Shown: positions 27,563-35,664 of the stretch, one piece after another
Layout: each line of letters begins with the position of its first letter
How positions within the stretch are numbered: the first letter of the stretch is position 1
Position numbers and translations under genes: made by a program
Assembly: GCA_002348605.1 (NCBI GenBank)
Contig: DEBQ01000007.1
Coordinates: 88,064 to 152,063, forward strand
DNA: 64,000 nucleotides
Direction: 5' to 3'
Origin: Candidatus Saccharibacteria bacterium UBA2952
Lineage (GTDB): Bacteria > Patescibacteriota > Saccharimonadia > Saccharimonadales > Saccharimonadaceae
Notes under the pieces: generated by a model
Told to the model about the DNA's origin: nothing
What the model saw: the letters and a program-made list of their open reading frames with translations, nothing else
Databases searched by the model: none

Positions 27563-27592
27563 AAAATGACCGAGCAAAAACTCGGTCGTTTT
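27563..27592 (-). terminator. Terminator of tRNA-Gln (possibly bidirectional)
   Basis: AAAATGACCGAG (27563-27574) pairs with CTCGGTCGTTTT (27581-27592) around a 6-base loop, starting 4 bases after the tRNA 3' end on the minus strand. Confidence 0.85.
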
Positions 27593-27595
27593 ATA

Positions 27596-27670
27596 TGGCT
27601 GGGACGGAGGGATTCGAACCCCCGAATGCCTGGACCAAAACCAGGTGCCTTACCACTTGGCGACGTCCCA
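27596..27670 (-). tRNA. tRNA-Gln (anticodon TTG)
   Basis: A complete 75-base cloverleaf with encoded CCA. Acceptor TGGGACG pairs with CGTCCCA, discriminator G. The anticodon stem CCTGG/CCAGG encloses loop TTTTGGT, anticodon TTG, which reads CAA and CAG. The T-arm has TTCGAAT. It is followed by an intrinsic terminator and preceded by a degenerate tRNA-like copy. It is the only Gln tRNA in this window. Confidence 0.97.
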
Positions 27671-27716
27671 ATAAAGCCGTGAATGTACGTGCCCGAGGGC
27701 AATTGTTGAATGGTTT

Positions 27717-27791
27717 TGGTCGCTGGACGGTTATGATTTACTCGTACTTCGTACTCAGACAGCGGATGCCTTAGCACTTGGCGACGTCCCA
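27717..27791 (-). pseudogene. Degenerate tRNA-Gln-like copy
   Basis: The first 25 bases (27791 down to 27767) match the start of the intact tRNA-Gln with one mismatch. The following bases do not form the anticodon or T arms. At the expected 3' end CCGTCC, AGC and CCA reappear, so the span is also about 75 bases and the acceptor stem can still pair with a bulge. It lies directly after the TGGTACAAT promoter and 46 bases before the real tRNA, so both are probably in one transcript. Confidence 0.6.
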
Positions 27792-27804
27792 TTAAACCTA
27801 GACC

Positions 27805-27813
27805 ATTGTACCA
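27805..27813 (-). promoter_or_regulatory. TGGTACAAT promoter of the tRNA-Gln locus
   Basis: The extended -10 motif on the minus strand lies 13 bases before the tRNA-like copy and 134 bases before the intact tRNA. It is the same nonamer that precedes leaderless protein genes in this window. Confidence 0.6.
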
Positions 27814-27841
27814 CATTCGTATCTGTTAACTTGTAAAACAA

Positions 27842-27873
27842 AGCACCGCTCCGAGTGGGCAGGAGGAGCGGTG
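27842..27873 (-). terminator. Terminator of the GreA-family gene
   Basis: CACCGCTCC (27844-27852) pairs with GGAGCGGTG (27865-27873); on the minus strand CTTTGTTTT follows. Confidence 0.8.
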
Positions 27874-27902
27874 TCTGAGGGTTTAGTGAAGTGGTGGCGA
27901 AA

Positions 27903-28382
27903 TTAAGAAATGCGGACCAGGGTCAGTTGCATCGATCCGAACTTACTTCCCCAGTTAATGGTCTCTTTAATGGTGCGGCCAAGCAAGGTCTGACCAAGCG
28001 GACTTGACGCTGAAATGCGGCCATCCGACGGATTGGCCTCGATGCTGTCTACTAGCTGATACTGGATAACACGGCCATTCTTGTCGATAAGTTCGACTAC
28101 CGAGCCGATAGCCACTCGAATGGCGTCACGTTTACGTGGGAATAGCTGGGCATTTGATAGGTACAATTGCTTGTCTGCTAGCTGGCTTTCGACCGTCTCG
28201 AGTTCGGCAAGCTTTTCGATTCGGGCAAGGCGTTGGTCATGGCCGTCGGTCTTGTCGAGTTCGCGCAGTTCTGAAATGATTTGGCGTTGGCGGCGCTCAA
28301 GCTTGCTGACGGACTTTTTAAGTTCCTTCATGCCTTTCTTACTTAGCAGGATAGGTTTTTTGGTCGTTTCTAGTGTATTCAT
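27903..28382 (-). CDS. GreA/GreB-family transcription elongation factor
   Basis: A 159-residue protein. Residues about 14-75 form the antiparallel coiled coil ('KGMKELKKSVSKLERRQRQI' through 'LETVESQLADKQLYL'), carrying the acidic tip that stimulates RNA cleavage by backtracked RNA polymerase. The C-terminal FKBP-like domain has 'IGSVVELIDKNGRVIQYQLV' and 'GRISASSPLGQTLLGRTI', the family signature. The coil loop 'ELDKTDGHDQRLARIEK' includes the acidic tip. ATG follows AGGAGG by 5 bases; the leader carries a TACGATG/CATCGTA hairpin. Confidence 0.9.
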   Translation of the reverse strand: MNTLETTKKPILLSKKGMKELKKSVSKLERRQRQIISELRELDKTDGHDQRLARIEKLAELETVESQLADKQLYLSNAQLFPRKRDAIRVAIGSVVELIDKNGRVIQYQLVDSIEANPSDGRISASSPLGQTLLGRTIKETINWGSKFGSMQLTLVRIS

Positions 28383-28450
28383 GTTGCCTCCTGTTTAGGT
28401 TTTGTACGATGCCTCTCGTCATCGTATGGCTTCACTATACGTCTTGATTC
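28383..28450 (-). promoter_or_regulatory. 5' leader of the GreA-family gene: -10 box, hairpin, strong SD
   Basis: On the minus strand TATAGT (about 28434-28439) is followed by a perfect hairpin TACGATG/CATCGTA (about 28406-28427) and AGGAGG before the ATG. The gene at 35665 has a closely similar layout. Confidence 0.55.
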
Positions 28451-28471
28451 TGAAGATTTTCTGAAAAATCG

Positions 28472-28510
28472 CCTGATTTTCGAAGAAAATCAGCAAAGCC
28501 GTGAAACGGC
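28472..28510 (-). terminator. Tandem hairpins ending the two-component operon
   Basis: On the minus strand AAGCCG/CGGCTT is followed by CTGATTTTC-TTC-GAAAATCAG, a perfect 9-bp stem, then GGCGATTTTTC. Two hairpins in a row after the kinase gene fit an intrinsic terminator. Confidence 0.65.
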
Positions 28511-28521
28511 TTGCAAAATTG

Positions 28522-29544
28522 CTAACGGTTTTTTCGTACTTGGGGCAGCGTAACGGTAAATGAAGTGGTTTTTCCTGGGGTGCTGACGGCCGAAATTGAA
28601 CCGTCATGAAGGTTTACAATTTCTTTGGCGAGTGACAACCCGAGCCCATATCCCGCCGCGTGTGCTGAGTTACGTGACTTCTCAGTACGATAAAAACGGT
28701 CGAAAATACGCGCCAGGTCTTTTGCGTTTATGCCATCACCTTCATTCGAAACCATAATTTTACAGGTGCGACCATTTGACGTAAGAGACACGCCGATCGA
28801 CGACGCTGCTGGGCTGTACTTGACTGCGTTATCGAGGAGAATCCTAAACAGATCTCCAAGCGTTGATTCATTGCCGTCGATAGTAATGGTCGTGTCAGGA
28901 AGTGTGTACTTCAGCCGGTCTGGTTCGATTTTAAGGCTTTTAGCCGCCTTTTTAATGGTTTTTACGACGTCTACCCGTTCTGAGCGCTCAAGCTCCCCGT
29001 AATCAAGCCGTGAAAGCTGCAGCAGGGACTGGGACAGATCGGTAAGCTTGTCTACTTCTTCAAGGTTGCTTTCAAGCAGCTCCTTATAGTCCTTAGATCG
29101 GAGCGATGGGTCGCGCATAGCAACCTGAATTTCGGATTTCATGATGGCGAGTGGTGTTCGAAGTTCATGGCTGGCGTCAGACGCGAAGCGGGACTGCGCT
29201 TCATGGGCTGCTTCGATAGGTTTTAATGACCTACGAGCAAGTAGGTACGAACCGAATCCCCCTAGCGTAATAACAGCCAGATTCATATAAACCAGACCTA
29301 CGAATATACTCGCCTTCGCTTCCCTGGTCTGATTAACTCTAATATCATTCAATGTTACCGGTCCGGGAAGGGTCAGTGTTTGTGAGCTTCCTTCGACGCG
29401 TATTTGCAAACGCTCCAGGCGACTACTTATTTCCGAGGTCGATATTTCATAGATGATAAAGCTGAACAAGAGACAGATTGTTACAAGGATGATAAGATAC
29501 CACGCCGTCAGCTTGAGTGTCGCCGAGGCGAACATTCGTCTCAT
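28522..29544 (-). CDS. Membrane sensor histidine kinase
   Basis: A 340-residue two-component sensor. Two transmembrane helices (about 10-32 and 80-102) flank a short external loop of about 45 residues. Then comes the dimerisation/phosphoacceptor helix with DASHELRTPLAIMKSEI (phospho-His near 127), N box 'DLFRILLDNAVKYSP', G1 'VSNEGDGINAKDLARIFDRFYR' and G2 'GYGLGLSLAKEIV'. The small sensor loop may sense envelope or small ligands. It overlaps the response regulator by ATGA, so they form one pair. Confidence 0.94.
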   Translation of the reverse strand: MRRMFASATLKLTAWYLIILVTICLLFSFIIYEISTSEISSRLERLQIRVEGSSQTLTLPGPVTLNDIRVNQTREAKASIFVGLVYMNLAVITLGGFGSYLLARRSLKPIEAAHEAQSRFASDASHELRTPLAIMKSEIQVAMRDPSLRSKDYKELLESNLEEVDKLTDLSQSLLQLSRLDYGELERSERVDVVKTIKKAAKSLKIEPDRLKYTLPDTTITIDGNESTLGDLFRILLDNAVKYSPAASSIGVSLTSNGRTCKIMVSNEGDGINAKDLARIFDRFYRTEKSRNSAHAAGYGLGLSLAKEIVNLHDGSISAVSTPGKTTSFTVTLPQVRKNR

Positions 29545-30221
29545 TTGTTGTCGTCCTCTATTTTATATCCGAATCCCCGTACGGTTTTAATAAGCCCCTT
29601 GCCGAACGGTTTATCAATTTTGGCACGTAAATACTTAATATAGACTTCAATTGTATTTGGCAGAATATCTGCATCGTAATCCCAGACATGTTGCATGATT
29701 GTGTCTTTTGAAAGCGGGCGGTTCTTGTTGCGAAGCAAAAATTCGAGCAGCCCGAACTCTTTTGAGGTCAGACGTATTTTTTTGTTGCCGCGCTTGACTT
29801 CGCGTTTTGATGTGTCGAGTGATAAATCCTCAGCGTCGAGTATCGTCGACTGTTGCTCAATTGGCCTTCGCAGCAAGGCGCGCACCCGTGCCAGTAGCTC
29901 CTCGAGCGCAAATGGTTTAACCAAATAGTCGTCAGCGCCGGAATCCAGACCTGTTGTCTTGTCTTCTACCCTACCGAGCGCGGTCAGGAATAATACTGGT
30001 GTTTTGATACCTTTTTCGCGAAGCGCCTTAACGATACCGATACCGTCGTATTCGCCTGGCAACATGCGGTCGATGATCATGACGTCGTATGGTTCGGTTG
30101 TTGCCATGGCATAGCCATCGTCGCCGTCATAGGATACGTCGACGGCGTAATGTTCCTGCTCGAGCGCTTTCTTGAGTGCCCGGGCGATCTTATGTTCATC
30201 CTCAATTACCAATACACGCAT
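29541..30221 (-). CDS. OmpR/PhoB-family response regulator
   Basis: A 226-residue regulator. The receiver domain has the acid pocket 'VIEDEHK', phospho-Asp in MIIDRMLPG (about residue 51), Thr in 'LFLTALG' and Lys in DDYLVKPF. The C-terminal winged helix runs from 'DLSLDTSKREVKRGNKKIRLTSKEF' to 'KTVRGFGYKIE', the OmpR-type DNA-binding signature. It controls unknown target genes with the kinase at 28522. Start: TATAAT lies 12 bases before the ATG, a near-leaderless start. Confidence 0.95.
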   Translation of the reverse strand: MRVLVIEDEHKIARALKKALEQEHYAVDVSYDGDDGYAMATTEPYDVMIIDRMLPGEYDGIGIVKALREKGIKTPVLFLTALGRVEDKTTGLDSGADDYLVKPFALEELLARVRALLRRPIEQQSTILDAEDLSLDTSKREVKRGNKKIRLTSKEFGLLEFLLRNKNRPLSKDTIMQHVWDYDADILPNTIEVYIKYLRAKIDKPFGKGLIKTVRGFGYKIEDDNK

Positions 30222-30259
30222 GGTATGTTCCTATTATACGGCGTAATTGAAGAAAGGGA

Positions 30260-30559
30260 CTACGAGTATTTGCTTGACCACGAATGCATTTGGGTCAGAA
30301 TCGGCATAAGGTCGCGGCCTTTGTCAGTCAGCTCGTATTCGCAGCGGGCCGCAGATGTTGGTCGTTTGACGATAATACCTTCTTGCTCAAGCTTAACTAA
30401 ACGGGCAGAAAGCGTGCGTGGGTTTATATCGCCTGTCATGTCTTGTAGTTGGCAGAATCGGACGGTTGGTTCAGCCAAGAAGAACCGAAGCAGCCGGGGT
30501 GTCCATTTGTCACCTATGATGTCGGTTGCTGCGTCGACTGATCCGATCTGTGTCTTCAT
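30260..30559 (-). CDS. HxlR-type winged-helix transcriptional regulator
   Basis: A 99-residue DNA-binding protein of the HxlR/MarR-like group: 'IIGDKWTPRLLRFF', 'CQLQDMTGDINPRTLSARLVKLEQEGII' (recognition helix with the 'R-x-L-x-x-L' pattern), and the wing 'CEYELTDKGRDLMPIL'. The usual N-terminal Cys of redox-sensing HxlR proteins is not at the family position, though one Cys lies in 'VRFCQLQ'. It may be an autoregulated repressor. A -35/-10 promoter ends 8 bases before the ATG. Confidence 0.9.
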   Translation of the reverse strand: MKTQIGSVDAATDIIGDKWTPRLLRFFLAEPTVRFCQLQDMTGDINPRTLSARLVKLEQEGIIVKRPTSAARCEYELTDKGRDLMPILTQMHSWSSKYS

Positions 30560-30567
30560 GTTTCAAA

Positions 30568-30596
30568 CTATACATTGTCTAGCGTACTTCGTCAAA
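30568..30596 (-). promoter_or_regulatory. Promoter of the HxlR gene, consensus-like and leaderless
   Basis: On the minus strand TTGACG (30591-30596) and TATAGT (30568-30573) are exactly 17 bases apart; the ATG is 8 bases after the -10 box, so the mRNA probably begins at or near the start codon. Confidence 0.75.
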
Positions 30597-30624
30597 GCCA
30601 TGAGCACCTTGTATACTTATACTG

Positions 30625-31164
30625 ATGAGATCGACGCTCCACCGTTTCGACCATAATGTCACGCATTGGGTTGTACAATCATTCGGTCAGTCATTCCGAC
30701 CGTTCTTCGAGTTTATGACCATGCTTGGAGACCCGCTGGCTATTGGCTTGGTGTCAGTAGCAATCATTGGTACGGGTTTTATGACATCGAGTATGCGGCT
30801 TGCAGTGAGTGGTGCCGCGATACCAGCGACCCTTTTAATTGGAGCGCTTCTGAAGCTTTTGTTCGAACGTGCGCGGCCTGTGACTGAATACGCGATGAAT
30901 ATGAAAATACACACGTTCAGCTTTCCGAGCGGACACTCAAGCGGTTCAACTATCGCCTATGGACTGCTCGCCTATTTTGCCTTAATGAAACTGCCGGCGC
31001 CATGGAATATAGTAGTCGGTCTAATGCTCGCAGTAGTGCCGATTTTCGTCGGGTTGTCACGTATATATTTAGGCGCGCATTTCCCATCTGACGTCGTTGC
31101 GGGCTGGATATTGGGACTGGCGGCGCTCGTTATAGTTATCTTAATCATCCAACCACTCTTATGA
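30625..31164 (+). CDS. PAP2-family lipid phosphatase
   Basis: A 179-residue membrane phosphatase with about five or six transmembrane helices. The three PAP2 motifs are 'KLLFERARP', 'FPSGHSSG' and 'SRIYLGAHFPSD', giving the catalytic His pair and the Arg residues. Relatives dephosphorylate phosphatidic acid, undecaprenyl pyrophosphate or phosphatidylglycerol phosphate; undecaprenyl-PP recycling or lipid remodelling is likely. Its stop overlaps the next ATG by 4 bases (ATGA), so it is coupled to the diacylglycerol kinase-like gene, a pairing that suggests opposing steps on the same lipid. Confidence 0.93.
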   Translation: MRSTLHRFDHNVTHWVVQSFGQSFRPFFEFMTMLGDPLAIGLVSVAIIGTGFMTSSMRLAVSGAAIPATLLIGALLKLLFERARPVTEYAMNMKIHTFSFPSGHSSGSTIAYGLLAYFALMKLPAPWNIVVGLMLAVVPIFVGLSRIYLGAHFPSDVVAGWILGLAALVIVILIIQPLL

Positions 31165-32021
31165 ATGTCGTTCTTATTTATAACGTTAAATCCGGTGGCA
31201 AGTATGACCTTCGGCGCCTGAAAAAATTATTCAAAGAACACGGCATGAATGTCACGTATAGCTTTTCGGTGCGGCAACTCTCATCGCAAAAACTTGCCTC
31301 GTTAGTGCATCGGGGAGTCACGGTCGCCGCAGTGGGCGGCGATGGTACGCATAACGCGGCAGCACGGCTTATTGTGGGCACGAAATCGTCGCTCTTGCCG
31401 CTGCCTGGAGGTACGTTCAATCATTTTGTGCGCGATCTCGGGATGCCACCGACTGTCGAAGGTGTGCTTAAGAATATCTCTACCGCAAAACAGCGCACGA
31501 TAGACGTCGCCTATGTGAACGAAGAGCTGTTTTTAAATAATTCGAATCTTGGATTTTACCCGTTTAGTTTGATTGAGCAAAAGAAAATTAAAAAGCTAAT
31601 TGGTAAACTTCCCGCAGCTGCTATTTCGGCGATGCTTCAGTTTATGCGGTTTGAGCGGCACAGTCTTATTATTGACGGGAAGCCGGTTCGCTCGCCATTT
31701 GTATTCGTAGGCAATAACGTGTTTGACATCAAGGAAGGCATGATTCCATCTCGCCGGGCGTTTGCCAAAGGAGTTCTGACCGTTATGATTGCTGCTTCAT
31801 CATCCCGGCTTCGCCTGCTGCGTCACGCGATTGCAGTTCTGCGTGGTAACGTTTCAGACCATGATGACTTCATTCTGTCTTATCGTAAACAGGTCGCGCT
31901 GTACAGCCACCACTCAACACTGCCTGTCAGTTACGACGGAGAGCTGAAGCGGCTTGCTTCCCCGCTAGAATATAGGGTTAAACCCAAAGCGCTTCGCGTT
32001 ACGACGGTCAAGAAGTCGTGA
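31161..32021 (+). CDS. Diacylglycerol kinase-like lipid kinase
   Basis: A 286-residue protein of the DAGK_cat/NAD-kinase fold. 'VVLIYNVKSGGK' is the N-terminal Gly loop, 'VAAVGGDGTHNAAARLI' the GGDGT ATP motif, 'LLPLPGGTFNHFVRDLG' the substrate-proximal segment (G-G-T-F-N replaces the common G-T-x-N-D), and the C-terminal beta domain ends with 'VSYDGEL' (D-G-E). It phosphorylates a lipid, perhaps diacylglycerol, or acts in glycerolipid salvage. It is co-transcribed with the PAP2 phosphatase by a 4-base overlap. Confidence 0.9.
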   Translation: MNVVLIYNVKSGGKYDLRRLKKLFKEHGMNVTYSFSVRQLSSQKLASLVHRGVTVAAVGGDGTHNAAARLIVGTKSSLLPLPGGTFNHFVRDLGMPPTVEGVLKNISTAKQRTIDVAYVNEELFLNNSNLGFYPFSLIEQKKIKKLIGKLPAAAISAMLQFMRFERHSLIIDGKPVRSPFVFVGNNVFDIKEGMIPSRRAFAKGVLTVMIAASSSRLRLLRHAIAVLRGNVSDHDDFILSYRKQVALYSHHSTLPVSYDGELKRLASPLEYRVKPKALRVTTVKKS

Positions 32022-32034
32022 TACTTGCCCTTAG

Positions 32035-32043
32035 TGGTACAAT
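32035..32043 (+). promoter_or_regulatory. Extended -10 promoter TGGTACAAT, leaderless start
   Basis: TGGTACAAT ends 6 bases before the ATG at 32050, inside the 28-base gap after the lipid-kinase gene. Confidence 0.65.
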
Positions 32044-32049
32044 AACGGT

Positions 32050-33180
32050 ATGAAAGTTACCATTGACTCATCTACGCGTACGTTCGTCCGATTTTGGCTT
32101 GTCCCGGTAGGTCTGCTGGTCGCAGGCATGGCTGTATACAGCGCCAGGACAGCGCTTATTATTTTAGGCACGGCTCTGTTCTTAGCTCTTGCCTTGAATA
32201 CACCTGTTTCTCGCTTGGCAAAAGTGCTTCCAGGCAGGAGTCGCGTACTTTCAACCGCAATCGCCTACGTGGTTGTAGTCGTACTACTTGGTGCATTTCT
32301 TTTTCTTGCCGTACCGCCGATAATCGAGCAGACGGCTAAATTCGTGCAGACAGTGCCGCAACTTGTTGAAACAGCCCGCGAGCAGTGGAAGGGCTTGAAT
32401 AGCCTGCTTGACCAATACAACCTGCATCAACAGGTCGATCAAGCTACTACATCGCTACAGCAAAGCGCATCCGGCTGGGCTTCAAGCGTAGGCAGTAACG
32501 TACTGAGCGGGATTACTTCAGTATTTGGCTTCATTACCGCGACCATTTTGGTGTTGGTTCTGTCGTTCCTAATGCTTATCGAAGGTCCTGGCCTAATGCA
32601 GAAATTCTGGGGGCTTTACGCCGACACCGAAAAGCGCGACCTTCACCATGGCATCGTTAGCCGCATGCACGCTGTTGTGTCGGGGTATGTCACTGGCCAG
32701 TTGACCGTATCTGGACTGGGAGCATTGTCCGCCGGTTTGGTAGTGTTCCTGCTTAGCTTCTTCTTCGATATACCAAGTAACCTTGGCGTGCCCGCTGCCG
32801 CAGTTACCTTCATTCTGTCGTTGATTCCTATGTTTGGCGCCACGATTGGCGGCATCATTATTACGGGTCTGCTGGCATTTAACGACATTCGGGCGGCAAT
32901 CGTATACGTTATTTTCTTCGTCGTGTATCAGCAACTTGAAAACAATTACATATCGCCTACCATCCAATCAAAGCGTTTAGAATTGTCAGCGCTTACTATT
33001 CTAGCCTCGGTAACTATCGGTTTATACCTCTTTGGTGTAGCTGGTGGTATTATCTCTATTCCTGTCGCTGGTTGCGCGAAAGTACTACTCGATACCTACC
33101 TTGAAAAGGTCAAGGCAGAGCGCAAAAAGTCATCGCAGCCGCTCGCAAAGCTTGCCAAAGCCGTCAGCCGCGATTCTTAA
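32050..33180 (+). CDS. AI-2E/PerM-family membrane transporter
   Basis: A 376-residue polytopic membrane protein of the UPF0118 (AI-2 exporter-like) family. Two or three N-terminal helices (residues 12-95), then a long amphipathic segment (about 95-165) with 'PQLVETAREQWKGLNSLLDQYN', then helices at about 170-200 and 220-345 containing 'GNNY'-like 'QLENNYISPTIQSKRLELSALTI', the family signature. Relatives export autoinducer 2 or act as Na+/H+ antiporters. The C-terminal tail is basic and cytosolic. It is convergent with cysS, 4 bases apart. Confidence 0.9.
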   Translation: MKVTIDSSTRTFVRFWLVPVGLLVAGMAVYSARTALIILGTALFLALALNTPVSRLAKVLPGRSRVLSTAIAYVVVVVLLGAFLFLAVPPIIEQTAKFVQTVPQLVETAREQWKGLNSLLDQYNLHQQVDQATTSLQQSASGWASSVGSNVLSGITSVFGFITATILVLVLSFLMLIEGPGLMQKFWGLYADTEKRDLHHGIVSRMHAVVSGYVTGQLTVSGLGALSAGLVVFLLSFFFDIPSNLGVPAAAVTFILSLIPMFGATIGGIIITGLLAFNDIRAAIVYVIFFVVYQQLENNYISPTIQSKRLELSALTILASVTIGLYLFGVAGGIISIPVAGCAKVLLDTYLEKVKAERKKSSQPLAKLAKAVSRDS

Positions 33181-33184
33181 AAGG

Positions 33185-34603
33185 TTATTTATCGTATGAC
33201 CAAACGGTTCCGTTCGCGGTATCGTTTAGGCGTATGCCACTACTTGCCAGTTCGTCTCGAATTTTGTCAGAAAGCTCCCAGTCTTTCGCATCACGGGCAC
33301 GCTCGCGTTCAATAATACGTCGCTTCTGATCATCCGATATATCAGGTGTCGTTCCAATAAGGTCAATTCCGAGCAGCTGCTCGATCGCTTCAAGTAGCGC
33401 AACTAAGCTGTGGCGGTTGATATGTTCGACAGATACGTTCTCAAGCGACGATAGCGCTTGGTCAATGTGCGCCAGTGCTGCCGGGGTATCGAGGTCGTTC
33501 TTCAGGGCCTCTTTAACCGTGCCGACGGTAGCCAGTAGCGATATGTCATTATCGTCACCGGCGCTTAAGGTGTCGTGCGTCTGGTGTCGAAGCGCCGCAG
33601 CGGCGCGCCAATTATTAAACCGATTTGCAGCCGCTTCCATGATTACCCAGTCAAAATTTCCCTCGGTCCGGTAGTGTTTTGAAAAGGCCAGCACCTTGAA
33701 TGCGTTCAAATCATAACCCTTTCGCACGATATCGTCGAGCGTGACGATATTACCAATAGACTTTGATATTTTGGTGCCGTCGATTTTTATGTGGTTGTTG
33801 TGCAGCCACATACTCGCGAACGATTTGCCGGTCAGTCCTTCAGTCTGTGCTATTTCGTTCGTATGATGAACAGGAATATGGTCAATGCCTCCAGTATGGA
33901 TATCAATTTGGTCGCCTAGTGTTTCGCGTGCGATGACCGAACATTCCAAATGCCAACCAGGGAATCCCTTGCCCCATGGGCTGTCCCATTCCATGTCACG
34001 CTGGGAGCCCTCAGGGCTTAGCTTCCAAATCGCAAAGTCCGTCACGAGCCGTTTTCCATTCACCGCAACACGCTTACCTGCTTCTAGTCCTGAAATATCG
34101 AGTTTAGCTAGCTTTCCGTAGTCGTTCAGTTTGGACGTGTCGAAGTACAGTCCTTCGCCTTCAATAACATAAGTCAGTCCTTTATCTTCGAGCCCCTTTG
34201 CGAATGCAATCTGTTGTTCAATATAATCGGTTGCGCGCACCAGGTGCGTCGGACGTTTAAGTCTTAATAATTCATAGCCTTCACGCTCGGCGACAGCAAT
34301 ATAACGCTCGGCGACGTCCCAAGCTGTCGTTCCCTCTGCTTTAGCGCCCTTTTCCATCTTGTCTTCGCCCGAATCGTCGTCGCTGGTTAGGTGACCGACG
34401 TCGGTGATGTTTTGGGTGCGCTCTACCGTGTAGCCTTCGTCTTCAAGCACACGCACCAGAACGTCCCAGTAAAGATAGCCGAGCCAGTTTCCGATGTGTG
34501 GTTGTGAATAAACAGTCAGGCCACAGGTGTAAAGCTTAATGATCTCTGCTTCAATCGTTTTCAGCTCTTCTTTGGTATTTCCAAGCGTATTATGCAGCTT
34601 CAT
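33185..34603 (-). CDS. cysS: Cysteinyl-tRNA synthetase
   Basis: A 472-residue class I aminoacyl-tRNA synthetase. The zinc-binding Cys is in LYTCGLTVYS (usual CGPTVYD, here L for P and S for D) and the HIGH motif is HIGNWLGY. Other zinc ligands are in 'HLECSVIA' and 'GGIDHIPVHHTNEIAQTE'. KMSKS appears as KISKS in IDGTKISKSIGN. The C-terminal DALR-like domain follows. Zn ligands are kept, in contrast to RecR and DnaX. Two consecutive Met codons exist; GGAGG precedes both. Overlaps the upstream DHH gene. Confidence 0.96.
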   Translation of the reverse strand: MKLHNTLGNTKEELKTIEAEIIKLYTCGLTVYSQPHIGNWLGYLYWDVLVRVLEDEGYTVERTQNITDVGHLTSDDDSGEDKMEKGAKAEGTTAWDVAERYIAVAEREGYELLRLKRPTHLVRATDYIEQQIAFAKGLEDKGLTYVIEGEGLYFDTSKLNDYGKLAKLDISGLEAGKRVAVNGKRLVTDFAIWKLSPEGSQRDMEWDSPWGKGFPGWHLECSVIARETLGDQIDIHTGGIDHIPVHHTNEIAQTEGLTGKSFASMWLHNNHIKIDGTKISKSIGNIVTLDDIVRKGYDLNAFKVLAFSKHYRTEGNFDWVIMEAAANRFNNWRAAAALRHQTHDTLSAGDDNDISLLATVGTVKEALKNDLDTPAALAHIDQALSSLENVSVEHINRHSLVALLEAIEQLLGIDLIGTTPDISDDQKRRIIERERARDAKDWELSDKIRDELASSGIRLNDTANGTVWSYDK

Positions 34604-35579
34604 CATGGGCCTCCAGTGCCTTTGAAACCGCCGTGGTAAGTTCTTTTATGACGGTGTCATATGATTCATATACGCGGAATCCGGCGGCGTACACATGACC
34701 GCCGCCACCAAAATAGCCAGCGACAGCATCTGCGACTGGTAGGTTCGTCCGGAGCTTGCCGGTTAGTTTTCCGTCAGGGTAGGTTTTTATCGCTACTGCC
34801 ACTTGGACATTCTCGACGAGTCGCATTTCGTCGAGCACAAGCACACTGGGGTTGTACTGGTCGCTGTAGGCCTGTATGTCCTCCCACGGAACATGGACGA
34901 GCGCCAATTTGCCATCGAGCAGGTATTCGATCCGCTGAATCAATTCGCCTTTGTATTTCAGAATTTCAGGAGACTTTTTCATGAACTCCCGGCGGCGGTC
35001 TTCAATGGCAGCAACATGCGCACCAAGTTCGGTCAGCTCGGCGGCAATTCGGTAGCTTTCTGGCGTCACGGTCGCGATAGAAAGGCCGAGCGAATCGGCG
35101 AGCTGGGCTCCTAATAAATGTTCGGCTGCTTGCTCGTTTATCGGCCAACCGGCATTTTTTGCTAGTCGGTAAATAACCTCACTTGTTGCGATAGCTTCCT
35201 CGAATAATGGCGTGTGATCGAACGTGAGCGTGCTTTTTGTCGCATGATGGTCAATCACGAGAACAGGGTGAGATTCGAAGAACGAACGAACACCTGGCGT
35301 ATCAAGAACTTTGGTTAGCAGTACGTCTGCACTCGTGTCCACGATAATCGCTAGGTCAGTTTTAGCGTCGAACTCCATCGTAACCCGGTCCCAACCCGGG
35401 AAGTAGCGCAGATACTTAGGAATTTCCACCGGACAGTGCATGACAACTTGCTTACCAAGGTCACCTAGAATTTCTTCAAGCGCTAAAGAACTGCCTAGAC
35501 TATCGCCGTCGGGGTTTTCAGCCTGAACGACAACAATCCGCTCAGCGGCGTTAATGAGTTGTTTCGCCTCTTCGTACAT
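34590..35579 (-). CDS. DHH-family phosphoesterase (NrnA-like)
   Basis: A 329-residue phosphoesterase. Motif I 'VVVQAENPDGDSLGSSLAL' has the D-x-D metal ligands, 'LAIIVDTSA' is motif II, 'PVLVIDHHATK' is the DHH motif III, and the DHHA1 domain has the substrate motif GGGGHVYAAGF. NrnA relatives degrade nanoRNA and pAp or cyclic dinucleotides. ATG 35579 has a TGATACACT -10 box about 9 bases upstream, so I reject the longer frame. It overlaps cysS by 14-17 bases; co-transcription is likely. Confidence 0.9.
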   Translation of the reverse strand: MYEEAKQLINAAERIVVVQAENPDGDSLGSSLALEEILGDLGKQVVMHCPVEIPKYLRYFPGWDRVTMEFDAKTDLAIIVDTSADVLLTKVLDTPGVRSFFESHPVLVIDHHATKSTLTFDHTPLFEEAIATSEVIYRLAKNAGWPINEQAAEHLLGAQLADSLGLSIATVTPESYRIAAELTELGAHVAAIEDRRREFMKKSPEILKYKGELIQRIEYLLDGKLALVHVPWEDIQAYSDQYNPSVLVLDEMRLVENVQVAVAIKTYPDGKLTGKLRTNLPVADAVAGYFGGGGHVYAAGFRVYESYDTVIKELTTAVSKALEAHDEAA

Positions 35580-35601
35580 TGCTATTAGTGTATCAGAAAA
35601 G

Positions 35602-35637
35602 CAATCAGCCCGCCCCCGAAGGAGCGGACGATTGCTC
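35602..35637 (-). terminator. Terminator after the gene at 35665
   Basis: On the minus strand AGCAATC ... GATTGCT enclose GTCCGC/GCGGGC, a long stem with few mismatches around TCCTTCGGGG, followed by TTTTC. Confidence 0.75.
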
Positions 35638-35664
35638 AACTCAGGGAACGGGCGACAACCGACT

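Noticed and set aside
27553..27816. Minus-strand 87-codon frame across the tRNA-Gln locus
   Set aside because: It reads through a complete tRNA, its terminator and the promoter; not a protein gene.
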